From IMG/VR virus record IMGVR_UViG_3300032173_000006, positions 1-27,628 of that record: a DNA stretch of 27,628 nucleotides; one strand, given 5' to 3'. A program made the position numbers and the translations under genes. A model generated the notes under the pieces. It had not been told where the DNA came from. It was given only the letters and a program-made list of their open reading frames with translations, and searched no databases. The stretch is from a virus. Of the stretch, positions 15,186-23,757 are shown piece by piece (the first letter of the stretch is position 1; each line of letters starts with the position of its first letter).

Positions 15186-15437
15186 TCACTGGAGCTTCCT
15201 CAGCCTGTACTTGCAGGCCGGGCACACTTGTTTGTGGATGAAGTTGAACTCCTCGCGAACTTGCTTCTGAACCTCTCCAACGATGACGTCGTTGCAGTGC
15301 TCGCGGAGGTACGCATCCAGACAAGTGCCTTGGCAGAAGTGTTTGGTTTGACCGCTGCGAGTGAGGCTGTCGGCAGAGCCAACAATCACCTCACCGCAGA
15401 GATCGCATCGGACCACCCCAGATTTTCCTACTCGCAT
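15186..15437 (-). CDS. Small zinc-finger protein
   Basis: The protein is 83 residues, with its ATG at 15437 overlapping the end of the upstream minus-strand gene by 10 bases. It has C11-D-L-C14 and, 20 residues later, HFCQGTC, a treble-clef-like four-Cys/His site. A second pair, CPAC, is near the C-terminus. A charged helix (GEVQKQVREEFNFIHKQ) joins them, and the tail is basic (KYRLRKLQ). Small zinc proteins of this kind often bind nucleic acid or modulate polymerases, but the target is not known. It is the last gene before the terminator at 15158-15175. Confidence 0.75.
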   Translation of the reverse strand: MRVGKSGVVRCDLCGEVIVGSADSLTRSGQTKHFCQGTCLDAYLREHCNDVIVGEVQKQVREEFNFIHKQVCPACKYRLRKLQ

Positions 15438-16015
15438 GGCGAGAGGTACTCTCGGTAGTCCGGCACGTCGGCCCTCTCAATCAGCCGCCAAAGTTCGATG
15501 TTGAGGTCATCCATGCAAAAGTAATGCAGGTGGCCGGTTTCGCTTGGGCGGTAGATCGAGAAGGGTCCTTTCGTGCTCGGCGTCATTTCACCTAGTTCGA
15601 TCAGTATCGCGCTTGACCAGTCTTCCAATGGGTAGGGCTCGATGACCTGAGAGCACAGGCAGCACTGGCCGTCTGCACTGAGTCCTTGGAGCCGGGACGA
15701 GAATCGTCTAGCGTCATCCGCGACGATGGAGTTGTCCCACGCGCACGTCATACACAACCACTTCACCTTCGAGTGGTCGTCGAACGGTAGCTCTATGAAC
15801 TCCGTTCCCCATTTTCGTTGTTTGACACAGCCGTGTCGTAGGCGAACAGCACTGGGCCCACCAAACTGCTCTTCGCACAACAAACAGCGGCCTATCAGTT
15901 CTGGTTCTGGCGCTTTGATGATCCTGGGCAAAGCTCTAGGCGCAACTCTAGGCTTGGCCGGCTGCGGTACGACGACTCTCGGCGTCGTTATGATTGCGGG
16001 TCTTCTGAAGTTCAT
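15428..16015 (-). CDS. Zinc-binding protein of unknown function
   Basis: The protein is 195 residues, starting at the ATG at 16015, which has AAGGAGA 7 bases upstream. An upstream in-frame TTG was not chosen. The first 40 residues are basic and Pro-rich (PRVVVPQPAKPRVAPRALPR), probably disordered. Three Cys clusters follow: RCLLCEEQ with HGC, WLCMTC, and QCCLCSQV. A final pair of Cys lies in YFCMDDLN and at the C-terminus. Arrangement suggests two zinc sites. The C-terminal part (LNIELWRLIERADVPDYREYL) is helical. It belongs to the reversed island between the portal block and the RNA polymerase. No family was recognised. Confidence 0.72.
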   Translation of the reverse strand: MNFRRPAIITTPRVVVPQPAKPRVAPRALPRIIKAPEPELIGRCLLCEEQFGGPSAVRLRHGCVKQRKWGTEFIELPFDDHSKVKWLCMTCAWDNSIVADDARRFSSRLQGLSADGQCCLCSQVIEPYPLEDWSSAILIELGEMTPSTKGPFSIYRPSETGHLHYFCMDDLNIELWRLIERADVPDYREYLSPCE

Positions 16016-16067
16016 GAATGAGTCTCCTTGCAAGGCCCACTACGAACCCCATGAGCAGCAGCCTCAT
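15948..16067 (-). CDS. Possible 39-residue hydrophobic peptide, overlapping gene
   Basis: An ATG at 16067 shares a base with the stop of the small acidic gene upstream (TGATG), which would allow coupled translation. The peptide begins MRLLLMGFVVGLARRLI, a short hydrophobic stretch followed by basic residues, and ends 39 codons later. It overlaps the start of the 195-residue zinc protein by 68 bases in another frame, and that gene has its own good ribosome site. This may be a real small membrane peptide or only chance. Confidence 0.25.
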   Translation of the reverse strand: MRLLLMGFVVGLARRLIHELQKTRNHNDAESRRTAAGQA

Positions 16068-16219
16068 CAGTTGGCCTCAACGTCCGTTCCAGCGTTGTCC
16101 TCCGTCTCGTCTTCGTGAGGCTGTTCCTCGGGCTCCGGTTCTGGGAAGCTCAAGAATCCTCCCACGAGATCGTTTTGGACGTCCTGCTGGAACATCTGCA
16201 TTGAGGTTGGGTTGCTCAT
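16067..16219 (-). CDS. Small acidic protein (50 residues)
   Basis: An ATG at 16219 with GGAGG 9 bases upstream opens a 50-codon frame. The peptide starts MSNPTSMQMFQQDVQNDLVGG and ends with a strongly acidic tail (PEPEPEEQPHEDETED). Codon structure and the good ribosome site support a real gene. It is the first gene of the minus-strand zinc-finger island. Its strong negative charge is like that of DNA-mimic or polymerase-binding peptides, but this is only a thought. Confidence 0.6.
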   Translation of the reverse strand: MSNPTSMQMFQQDVQNDLVGGFLSFPEPEPEEQPHEDETEDNAGTDVEAN

Positions 16220-16385
16220 TCTTCATTTCCTCCGTCGACAAGTTGGGTTAAGAGACGTATGGGCCCTTCACTTATCTTATGACGGGTTGCTGGCTGGACT
16301 TTCAGTGATGTAGGATGGCAAAACGTGGCATCTATCCACCGCTCAGGCGACCTAGCGTTGCCCACGACAGTGCTGGAGAGGGCTG
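16220..16385. promoter_or_regulatory. Divergent spacer upstream of the RNA polymerase gene
   Basis: This 166-base region separates the reversed island from the RNA polymerase gene and should hold promoters for one or both. On the plus strand TTGCTG (16287-16292) and TAGGAT (16311-16316) are 18 bases apart, a fair match to a sigma-70 promoter. A 23-codon frame (ATG 16315 to TGA 16386) ends in TGATG overlapping the polymerase start. No clear promoter was found for the minus strand. Confidence 0.4.
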
Positions 16386-19300
16386 ATGGCGCATTATTCA
16401 CCTGAAGAGGCATTCGAAAAGCTCAAGGAACGCACCGCTCAGACGATCCACAACTACTTCCCCATCGAGGGCAGGCAGCACACCCTCAGTGCGAAGAAGG
16501 TTTGGGTCGATGACAACAAGGGCGTTGACGACATCCGTGACCAGAAGGATGCCAAGGTCAAAGGCCGTAGCTGGACCGTTCCCATCCGGGCTGAGCTTGA
16601 GCTGAAGGACAACCTGACTGGCAAGGTTCTCGACCGCCAGGTGGTCAACGTCGCCCAGCTCCCCAAGATCACGCGCCGCTACAGCTACATCGTCAACGGC
16701 AACGAGTGGCAGGTGAACAACGTCTTCCGGATGAAGTCGGGCGTCTACACCCGAGTCCGAAAGAATGGTGAGCTCACTGCTCAGTGGAACCTGGCCAAGG
16801 GTCAGAACTTCCACATGGACTTCAACCCCAAGAACCAGAAGATGTCGCTCCGCTACGGCGAGGCGCAGATCCCGCTCTACCCTGTCCTCAAGACGATGGG
16901 CATCGACGACGACTCCATCGAGAGAGCTTGGGGAAAGGACATCTTCAGCGCCAACAAGTTGGTGACTGACGAGACTGCTCTTCGGAAGTTCTACAGGGCC
17001 ATCAAGGGGACCAACCCGGAGACGTTGGACAAGGCCAAGGAGCTGATTCACAAGGAGTTCGGTGAGTCGGTGTTACGTCCAGACTCCACGGCCCTCACGT
17101 TGGGTAAGCCCTACGACAAGGTCTCGGGGTCAGCTCTGCTCGATGGTTCGCACAAGATTCTCAAGGTCTCTCGTCAAGAGGTAGAGCCCGACGATAGAGA
17201 CTCGCTCCCGTTCAAGGAGCTCCACTCCGCAGAAGACCTCATCAACGAGCGTCTCGAGAAGTGGAAGACGGAGAAGGACGTCAAGCGGAAGATTGGCAAC
17301 ACGCTGGACAAGAACAGCAAGGTCCGAGACATCATCAACCCGGACATCTTTGGCAAGCCCTTGCGCCAGTTCTTCGTGAGCTCGGTCCTCTCTGAGCGGC
17401 CGACACAAACCAACCCCATCAGCTTCATCTCTGGCAACCGAAAGACCACGCTCTTCGCCCCAGGTGAGGGCGGCATCAGCTCGTCCCATCAGATCTCTCT
17501 CGAGGCCCAGTCCATCAACCCCAGTCACCTGGGTTTCCTCGATCCTATCCAGACTCCTGAGTCGGAGCGCATCGGTGTCACGCTGCAGCTCGCTTCCCAA
17601 GTGGTGAAGGACGGGCACGATCTCAAGATCCCAGTCTACAACGTGAAGACCGGCAAGCGGGACATGATCAACCCGCACCAAGCACTCAAGTCCAATCTCG
17701 CCTTCCCAGATCAGTACGAGTGGAAGGGTGGCAAGCCTGTGCCAATCAAGGCCAGCATCAAAGTCTCCGACCCAGAGGGTACGGTGACCGTGGTGAAACC
17801 CAGTGAGGTTGACTACGTCCTCGGCTCTAGCAAGGGCATGTTCGACTTGTCAGCGAACCTCATTCCATTCCTGCAGAACAACCAGGGCAACCGCACCATG
17901 GTTGCCTCTCGTCAGATCGAGCAGGCCATCGCCCTGAAGCATAGGGAGGCCCCTCTAGTTCAGACTCGAAGTGACAAGCCCACCCGCACGTTTGAGGAGG
18001 GCATCGGAGAGTTTGTCAGCCACACCTCTCCTGTCGCCGGCGTCATCGAGAAGGTGAAGAAGGACGCTGTCATCATCAAGGCAAAGAACGGTGACCGCCA
18101 CGAGGTTCAGCTCTACGATGACTTCCCCCTGAACGACGACAAGAGCGTGCTCAACAGCACCCCCATCGTGAAGGCGGGGGACACGGTGCATGCCGGTCAG
18201 GTGGTGGCCGACACCAACTTCACCAAGAATGGCACGCTGGCACTGGGCACCAATCTGAAGGTCGCCTACATGCCCTGGAAGGGCTACAACTTTGAGGACG
18301 GCATCGTCATCTCGGAGACCGCGGCTAAGAAGCTGACATCGGAACACCTCTTCCGAGAGAACATCACCTCCGAGAAGACCATCAACCTCGACAAGAAGAA
18401 GTTCCTCTCCTACATGGCCGGTAAGGTCACGAAGGACCAGGCAGAGAAGCTCGATGATGACGCGGTGATTCGGGAGGGTCAGGTTGTCAACAAAGACGAC
18501 GTGCTCCTGGGTATTCTCAAGGAAGAGACCATCACCCCGGACGAGCAGAAGCTCGGACTCTTCTCGAAGGGACTCATCCGTCCGTGGAAGCCTCGTGAGA
18601 TTCGCTGGACCAAGGACATCCCTGGTGTGGTTACCCGTGTTGTGAAGCACGGCAAGAACATAACGGTCTACGTTCGCGCTGAAGCTCCAGCCGACGTAGG
18701 TGACAAGATCGTCGGTCGCCACGGCAACAAGGGCATCATCACGAACATCATGCCCGACCATGAGATGCCGCAGGACAAGGACGGCGACCCGATTGAGGTC
18801 ATCCTGAATCCCACGGGCGTTCCTACCCGCATCAACTTGGGTCAGGTGTTGGAGACTGCCGCGTCCAAGATTGCGGAGAAGACAGGCAAGCCCTACATCG
18901 TCAACAACTTCGACCCCAAGGTACCCGACTACACCCGTAGCCTGAAAGAGGAGATGAAGCATCACGGGGTTTCGGATACGGAAGAGCTGCACGACCCCGT
19001 CACCAATAGCAAGTTCCCCAACGTCCTGGTCGGCAAGCAGTACATTCTGAAGCTGCACCACACGGCCGAGAAGGGTCTGTCAGTACGCTCACGTGACACC
19101 TACGACTCGAACATGCTGCCCGCCGGCGGCGGCCCGAAGGGCGGCCAGACGATGGACGCCATGGGCATGTACGCTCTGCTGGCGCACAACGCTCGCGAGA
19201 ACATCCGTGAGATGCAGACGTACAAGTCGGACATGAACGACGATTTCTGGGTCCAGCTTCAGGCAGGTGACTCCATCCCAACTCCGAAGGCACCCTTCGT

Positions 19301-22300
19301 GTTCAAGAAGTTCGAGGGCTACCTCAAGGGCATGGGCCTGGACATCCGCAAGGAAGGCAACGACCTCATCCTCCAGCCTCTCACGGACAAGAAGGTGTTG
19401 GAGATGAGCAACGGGGCACTGCCCGATGCGGGTCGTGCCCTGCGTGCGAAGGATGCCAAGGAAGAAGCTGGTGGCATCTTCGATCCTAAGATCACTGGCG
19501 GTGTGAAGGGCAAGAAGTGGTCGCATGTTCCACTGCCAGAGCGAATGCCGAACCCGGTGTTTGAGGGTCCCATCTCTGCTCTTCTTGGTCTGAACTCGAA
19601 CAGCTTCAAACGAGTAGTGACCGGGGAAGAGAAGCTCGGAGACAAGACCGGGCCTCAAGCGATCATCGACGCGCTCAAGGAGTTGGACCCGAAGAAGATG
19701 AAGAAGGAGGTCGAGACCAAGCTGCCTGACCTCCGCACCAACAAGCTCAATGACGCCAACAAGAAGCTCAAGTACCTCCGAGCACTAGAAAGCGCAGGTC
19801 TCTCTCCAGTCGAGGCCTACACGATGAAGCACCTGCCGGTGCTGCCACCTGTGTTCCGGCCCATCACGATTCTCGACAGCGGCGACATCAACTACGATGA
19901 CGTGAACCGACTCTACAACCACGTTGGTATGCTCAATCTGAAGTTCAAGGACTTCGACTCGGCTCTACCACCAGAGGAGAAGCTGCCGCTTCAGACGTCC
20001 CTTTACGACGGGCTCAAGGCAATCATGCTGACGGGCCAAGTCCACCAAGGGCGCCATCGCAACGCCATCATGCAGACCATCTCCGGCTCCAGCGGAGAGG
20101 GTGGGCAGCCGAAGGAAGGTTTCTTCCAGGACAAGATCATCGGCCGCCGGCAAGACCTGTCGATGCGTGGTGTTATCATCCCCGAGCCCTCACTCAGCTT
20201 GGACGAAGTGGGTCTGCCAAGGAAGGCCGCAACCGAGCTCTACAAACCCTTCATCGTACGCCGCCTGGTACAGCAGGGGCAGAAACCCCTCGATGCCCAG
20301 GAGATGGTGAAGAAGAACCATCCTGCGGCGCTCGAGGCTTTGAAAGCCGTGCTCGAAGAGCGACCCATCTTGCTGAAGCGTGACCCTGTGCTTCACAAGT
20401 TCGGAGTACAGGCCTTCAGACCCAAGCTGGTCGAGGGCAAGGCGGTGAAGATCCATCCGCTGGCAACCGCCGGCTACAACGCTGACTTTGATGGCGACAA
20501 GATGTCAGCCTTTGTCCCAGTCAGCCAGAAGGCAGTGAAGGAAGCATACAGGATGTTGCCTTCCTTCAACCTTTTCAGCCCTACGACTGGGCACCTCATG
20601 TCCAAGCCCTCCCAAGAATCTATGATGGGCCTCTACAAACTGACGGAGATCGACAAGAGGACCGCTCTCCGGTTCCCAACTGCTGCCGACGCTGCTCGCG
20701 CTGTGAAGGCTGGCAAGATCGGGATGAACGACCTCATCTCTCTCGACAACATCGAAGGTGATGCGTACACGGAGATGCTGAAAAAGGCGGCTCAGTCTGT
20801 GAAGACTACGGTCGGCCGACTCATGCTGTACCAATCACTGCCGGAAGAAGTACGTGAGCCTAAGCTGCTCACCGACACTGGCTACTTGCTGAACAAGGGC
20901 AACCTCTACGGGTTGCTCACCGACGTTGCGAAGCGGTCTCCAAAGGACTTCGGGTCGGTGTCTGACAGGTTCAAGGACATCGGCAACGAGTTTGCTACTG
21001 GCATGTCCATCGGGCTCGATGACTTCCTCTCGGACCATGTGCACCGAGACGAGGTCTTGAAAGACGCTGCTCGTAAGGAGCATGAGATTCGTGCCAGAGT
21101 GTCGAACCCGATGAAGCGAAAGGAAGAGATCGTCAAGCTCTACGTAGGAGCCGCTGAGAAGATCCACGCCGAGGCGAAGAAGAACGCCGACGGCAAGAAG
21201 AACCGCATGTATGATTGGGTTCGTTCAGGAGCACGCGGTAGCTGGTCGCAGTACAAGCAGATGACCGTGGCCCCCATGCTGGTCGCTGACTCGAAGGGCG
21301 AGCCAGTACCGATCCCGATTCCCAAGGCCTACTCAGAGGGCTTGGACATCGGTTCGTACTTCGCCTCGATGCACGGGGCCCGCATGGGAACCATCGGTCG
21401 CGTGCAGGGTACGCAAGCCCCCGGCAAGATGTCAAAGCAGCTCATCAACACCACGATGAACCAGATGGTAGTGGATGAGGACTGCGGAACCACAAAGGGC
21501 GTGGTGCTCCCCACTGACAACCGAGACGTGCTAGATCGCTTCACGGTCAGGGAGATCGACCTTGGCAACAAGGCAGGTCACGACAAGGGCAAGATTCCCG
21601 CAGGTGCACTGGTCACTCCTGACCTGCTCAACCGTCTGAAGAACAACAAGATCAACAAGATCGAGGTGCGTTCCCCTCTGAAGTGTGCCCACGGCAAGGG
21701 TCTGTGTGCCAAGTGCTATGGTCTGAACGAGGAGGGCAAGTTGCACTCTCCAGGCTCCAATCTCGGGGTGCTGGCAGCGCAGGCTCTCGGTGAGCCCGCC
21801 ACTCAGCTTGCGATGAACGCCTTCCACACGGGCGGTGTCGTAGGGGCGAAGGGCACCAGTGCGACAGGCCTGTTCAACCGACTGGAGCAGCTCCTCAACG
21901 TGCCCAAGAAGTTGCCTGGGGCAGCTACCCTGGCTGATGCTGATGGCAAGGTCAGTGACATCGAGAAGGACCCCGCCGGCGGCTGGCGTGTGCACGTGGG
22001 CGACAAGTCCCACTACGTTCCAGCCACACGTACCCTCACCGTGAAGAAGGGGGACGAGGTGAAGATGGGTGATGCTATCTCCGACGGACCAAAGAATCCG
22101 AGGGAGATGCTAGCCCGCACCAACATGAACGCGGTGCAGCAGTACCTCACCGACGAGATCTGGAATTCGTACAAGGACGAGGGCCCCGTGCGTCGCCGCA
22201 ATGTGGAGACCTTCGTTCGAGCCATGACCAATCTTAGTGAGGTCACCGACTCAGGTGACCATGAGACGCTGCTTCGTGGAGACCACGCAGCCACGTCGGA

Positions 22301-22562
22301 AGTCGTAGCTCACAACCGTAACCTGAAGCCTGGTCAGAAGCCGGTGCAGTACAAGCCGGTCCTGCAGGGTGTCAGCATGCTGCCGCTCGAGCTTCAGACG
22401 GACTGGTTGGCTCGGCTGCAGCACAAGAATCTGAAGGACACGATTCTCGATGCGTCTGCCGAAGGGTGGCGGTCTGTGCTACATAGCACGCACCCCATTC
22501 CGTCGATGGCATACGGCAAGGAGTTTGGAATGGGAACAGAGAAGGAACCCTGGCTGTACTAG
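16386..22562 (+). CDS. Single-chain RNA polymerase: fused beta and beta' subunits
   Basis: The protein is 2058 residues, a DNA-directed RNA polymerase in which both large catalytic subunits form one chain. The beta part (about 1-955) has the fork and rifampicin-pocket region TQTNPISFISGNR ... DPIQTPESERIGV (about 340-395), GYNFEDGIVISE (about 632-644), GDKIVGRHGNKGI with the catalytic lysines (about 771-784), NPTGVPTRINLGQVLE (about 807-822) and a C-terminal GGQTMDAMGMYALLAHNARE. A linker of about 100 residues leads to the beta' part: HLPVLPPVFRPI (about 1149-1160), RDPVLHKFGVQAFRP, the catalytic loop NADFDGD at 1365-1371 (three Asp for magnesium), SGARGSWSQYKQM, the trigger-loop region HGARMGTIGRVQG, a zinc site C1700/C1767/C1774/C1777, and GEPATQLAMNAFHTGG. 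The N-terminal zinc site of bacterial beta' is absent. E. coli beta plus beta' total about 2750 residues, so this is compact. The start has GGAGAGGG upstream. Confidence 0.95.
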   Translation: MAHYSPEEAFEKLKERTAQTIHNYFPIEGRQHTLSAKKVWVDDNKGVDDIRDQKDAKVKGRSWTVPIRAELELKDNLTGKVLDRQVVNVAQLPKITRRYSYIVNGNEWQVNNVFRMKSGVYTRVRKNGELTAQWNLAKGQNFHMDFNPKNQKMSLRYGEAQIPLYPVLKTMGIDDDSIERAWGKDIFSANKLVTDETALRKFYRAIKGTNPETLDKAKELIHKEFGESVLRPDSTALTLGKPYDKVSGSALLDGSHKILKVSRQEVEPDDRDSLPFKELHSAEDLINERLEKWKTEKDVKRKIGNTLDKNSKVRDIINPDIFGKPLRQFFVSSVLSERPTQTNPISFISGNRKTTLFAPGEGGISSSHQISLEAQSINPSHLGFLDPIQTPESERIGVTLQLASQVVKDGHDLKIPVYNVKTGKRDMINPHQALKSNLAFPDQYEWKGGKPVPIKASIKVSDPEGTVTVVKPSEVDYVLGSSKGMFDLSANLIPFLQNNQGNRTMVASRQIEQAIALKHREAPLVQTRSDKPTRTFEEGIGEFVSHTSPVAGVIEKVKKDAVIIKAKNGDRHEVQLYDDFPLNDDKSVLNSTPIVKAGDTVHAGQVVADTNFTKNGTLALGTNLKVAYMPWKGYNFEDGIVISETAAKKLTSEHLFRENITSEKTINLDKKKFLSYMAGKVTKDQAEKLDDDAVIREGQVVNKDDVLLGILKEETITPDEQKLGLFSKGLIRPWKPREIRWTKDIPGVVTRVVKHGKNITVYVRAEAPADVGDKIVGRHGNKGIITNIMPDHEMPQDKDGDPIEVILNPTGVPTRINLGQVLETAASKIAEKTGKPYIVNNFDPKVPDYTRSLKEEMKHHGVSDTEELHDPVTNSKFPNVLVGKQYILKLHHTAEKGLSVRSRDTYDSNMLPAGGGPKGGQTMDAMGMYALLAHNARENIREMQTYKSDMNDDFWVQLQAGDSIPTPKAPFVFKKFEGYLKGMGLDIRKEGNDLILQPLTDKKVLEMSNGALPDAGRALRAKDAKEEAGGIFDPKITGGVKGKKWSHVPLPERMPNPVFEGPISALLGLNSNSFKRVVTGEEKLGDKTGPQAIIDALKELDPKKMKKEVETKLPDLRTNKLNDANKKLKYLRALESAGLSPVEAYTMKHLPVLPPVFRPITILDSGDINYDDVNRLYNHVGMLNLKFKDFDSALPPEEKLPLQTSLYDGLKAIMLTGQVHQGRHRNAIMQTISGSSGEGGQPKEGFFQDKIIGRRQDLSMRGVIIPEPSLSLDEVGLPRKAATELYKPFIVRRLVQQGQKPLDAQEMVKKNHPAALEALKAVLEERPILLKRDPVLHKFGVQAFRPKLVEGKAVKIHPLATAGYNADFDGDKMSAFVPVSQKAVKEAYRMLPSFNLFSPTTGHLMSKPSQESMMGLYKLTEIDKRTALRFPTAADAARAVKAGKIGMNDLISLDNIEGDAYTEMLKKAAQSVKTTVGRLMLYQSLPEEVREPKLLTDTGYLLNKGNLYGLLTDVAKRSPKDFGSVSDRFKDIGNEFATGMSIGLDDFLSDHVHRDEVLKDAARKEHEIRARVSNPMKRKEEIVKLYVGAAEKIHAEAKKNADGKKNRMYDWVRSGARGSWSQYKQMTVAPMLVADSKGEPVPIPIPKAYSEGLDIGSYFASMHGARMGTIGRVQGTQAPGKMSKQLINTTMNQMVVDEDCGTTKGVVLPTDNRDVLDRFTVREIDLGNKAGHDKGKIPAGALVTPDLLNRLKNNKINKIEVRSPLKCAHGKGLCAKCYGLNEEGKLHSPGSNLGVLAAQALGEPATQLAMNAFHTGGVVGAKGTSATGLFNRLEQLLNVPKKLPGAATLADADGKVSDIEKDPAGGWRVHVGDKSHYVPATRTLTVKKGDEVKMGDAISDGPKNPREMLARTNMNAVQQYLTDEIWNSYKDEGPVRRRNVETFVRAMTNLSEVTDSGDHETLLRGDHAATSEVVAHNRNLKPGQKPVQYKPVLQGVSMLPLELQTDWLARLQHKNLKDTILDASAEGWRSVLHSTHPIPSMAYGKEFGMGTEKEPWLY

Positions 22563-22571
22563 GGAGAGACG

Positions 22572-23747
22572 ATGGCAATGAATCCGCTTGGCAACATGGG
22601 AACTGGGGGCCGCAGGCCTCAACCTCTCAGTGTAGCCGAGGGCGAATGGAAACCAGCCAGTGTAGAGACGTGCCGCATCATCAACGTCAACATCGAGCAG
22701 TGGTCTGTCGACTGCGTCAGCGAGCACGGCAACAAGCGCTTCTTCGACATCCAGGTGATGGCCCCCTACTTCCACTTTCTCAACGGCGAGGGCATCTACG
22801 CCCAGCCGGAGGTCGGAGCTCTCTGTTGGGTGTGTGTACCCAGCAGTGGCAGGTTCGCTGCTCCCTTCGTGATGGGGTTCCAATCAGCTCACGATGACGA
22901 CTTCGACAGCTTCCAAGGTGGCAGGCAGGCCTTGAATCCTGGAGACATCATGATGAGGACGCGGGATGAGAACTTCCTCATCCTCCGTCGTGGTGGCGTC
23001 GTGCAGATTGGGGCCACTCCAACGGCACAGCGCTTCTACTTACCCATCCGCAACTTCATCAAGGACTTCTGCGAAAACTATGAGCTCTTCACGTTCGGTG
23101 GCGAACTCACCTGGCTCACCCAGCGTGATGACCAGACCACGGATGGTAAGGCGCTGACGACACTCACGTTCAAGGTCAAAGAGCATGCAGACAACAAGCT
23201 GCAGATAGCCACGCTGAGTATCGGTTCCCACGGGGACAGCGACAAGACTACACTGAAGCTCGAGATCAATGACTCTGGGGATGATGGCAACAAGGTGATG
23301 GTGAGCCTGGCCATCACCAAGGAAGGCGATGTTGGTTGGACTCTGGAAAAGGGCTTTGCTATCGAGGCAAAGGAGAACGTCCAGATCACTTCCCTGGAGA
23401 AGGACATCACTGTCAAGGCAGCGAAGGGACAGGTCCTGGTGCAGGCCAACAAGGCAGCCACGATGAAGTCTGACACCGACGCTGCGACAGTAGAGGGCCA
23501 GACTATGGCCGTGCTGAAGAGTGGTACCAAGGCCATGCTGGATGCTCCGATGATGCACTTGGGCAATGGAGCTGCCTCTCCGCTGGTGAAGGGCGACATG
23601 CTCGTCAGCCTCCTTGGCACTCTCATCACGCAGATCTCAACATTCGCTTGTGGTCCACCTGGATCGCCAGTAGTTGCAGCCCCAGCGATAGCATCTCTTT
23701 CGGGTCAGCTATCAGGTCTGCTATCCACTGCATCGTTTACGAAGTAA
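22572..23747 (+). CDS. Baseplate spike / hub protein, gp5-VgrG-like
   Basis: The protein is 391 residues, its ATG 9 bases after the polymerase stop with GGGAG upstream. Residues about 30-115 form an OB-fold-like domain (CRIINVNIEQWSVDCVSEHG ... GEGIYAQPEVGALCWVCVPS ... FVMGFQS), as in the T4 gp5/P2 gpV/VgrG spike family. Next come DIMMRTRDENFLILRRGGVV and QIGATPTAQRFYLPIRNF, a segment typical of phage baseplate spike proteins. The C-terminal half has short regular strands (NVQITSLEKDITVKAAKGQV, LVQANKAATMKSDTDAATVE), expected to build a triple-stranded beta-helix, and ends with MHLGNGAASPLVKGDML. It should form the membrane-piercing tail tip, which points to a contractile tail. No lysozyme domain is visible. 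Confidence 0.8.
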   Translation: MAMNPLGNMGTGGRRPQPLSVAEGEWKPASVETCRIINVNIEQWSVDCVSEHGNKRFFDIQVMAPYFHFLNGEGIYAQPEVGALCWVCVPSSGRFAAPFVMGFQSAHDDDFDSFQGGRQALNPGDIMMRTRDENFLILRRGGVVQIGATPTAQRFYLPIRNFIKDFCENYELFTFGGELTWLTQRDDQTTDGKALTTLTFKVKEHADNKLQIATLSIGSHGDSDKTTLKLEINDSGDDGNKVMVSLAITKEGDVGWTLEKGFAIEAKENVQITSLEKDITVKAAKGQVLVQANKAATMKSDTDAATVEGQTMAVLKSGTKAMLDAPMMHLGNGAASPLVKGDMLVSLLGTLITQISTFACGPPGSPVVAAPAIASLSGQLSGLLSTASFTK

Positions 23748-23757
23748 GGAGATGACC

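Noticed and set aside
16016-16033. TTG start at 16033 for the 195-residue zinc protein
   Set aside because: The AAGGAGA ribosome site lies between this codon and the ATG at 16015, so it serves the ATG.
17955-19061. A 368-codon minus-strand frame within the RNA polymerase gene
   Set aside because: It lies opposite highly conserved beta motifs and is a codon-composition shadow.
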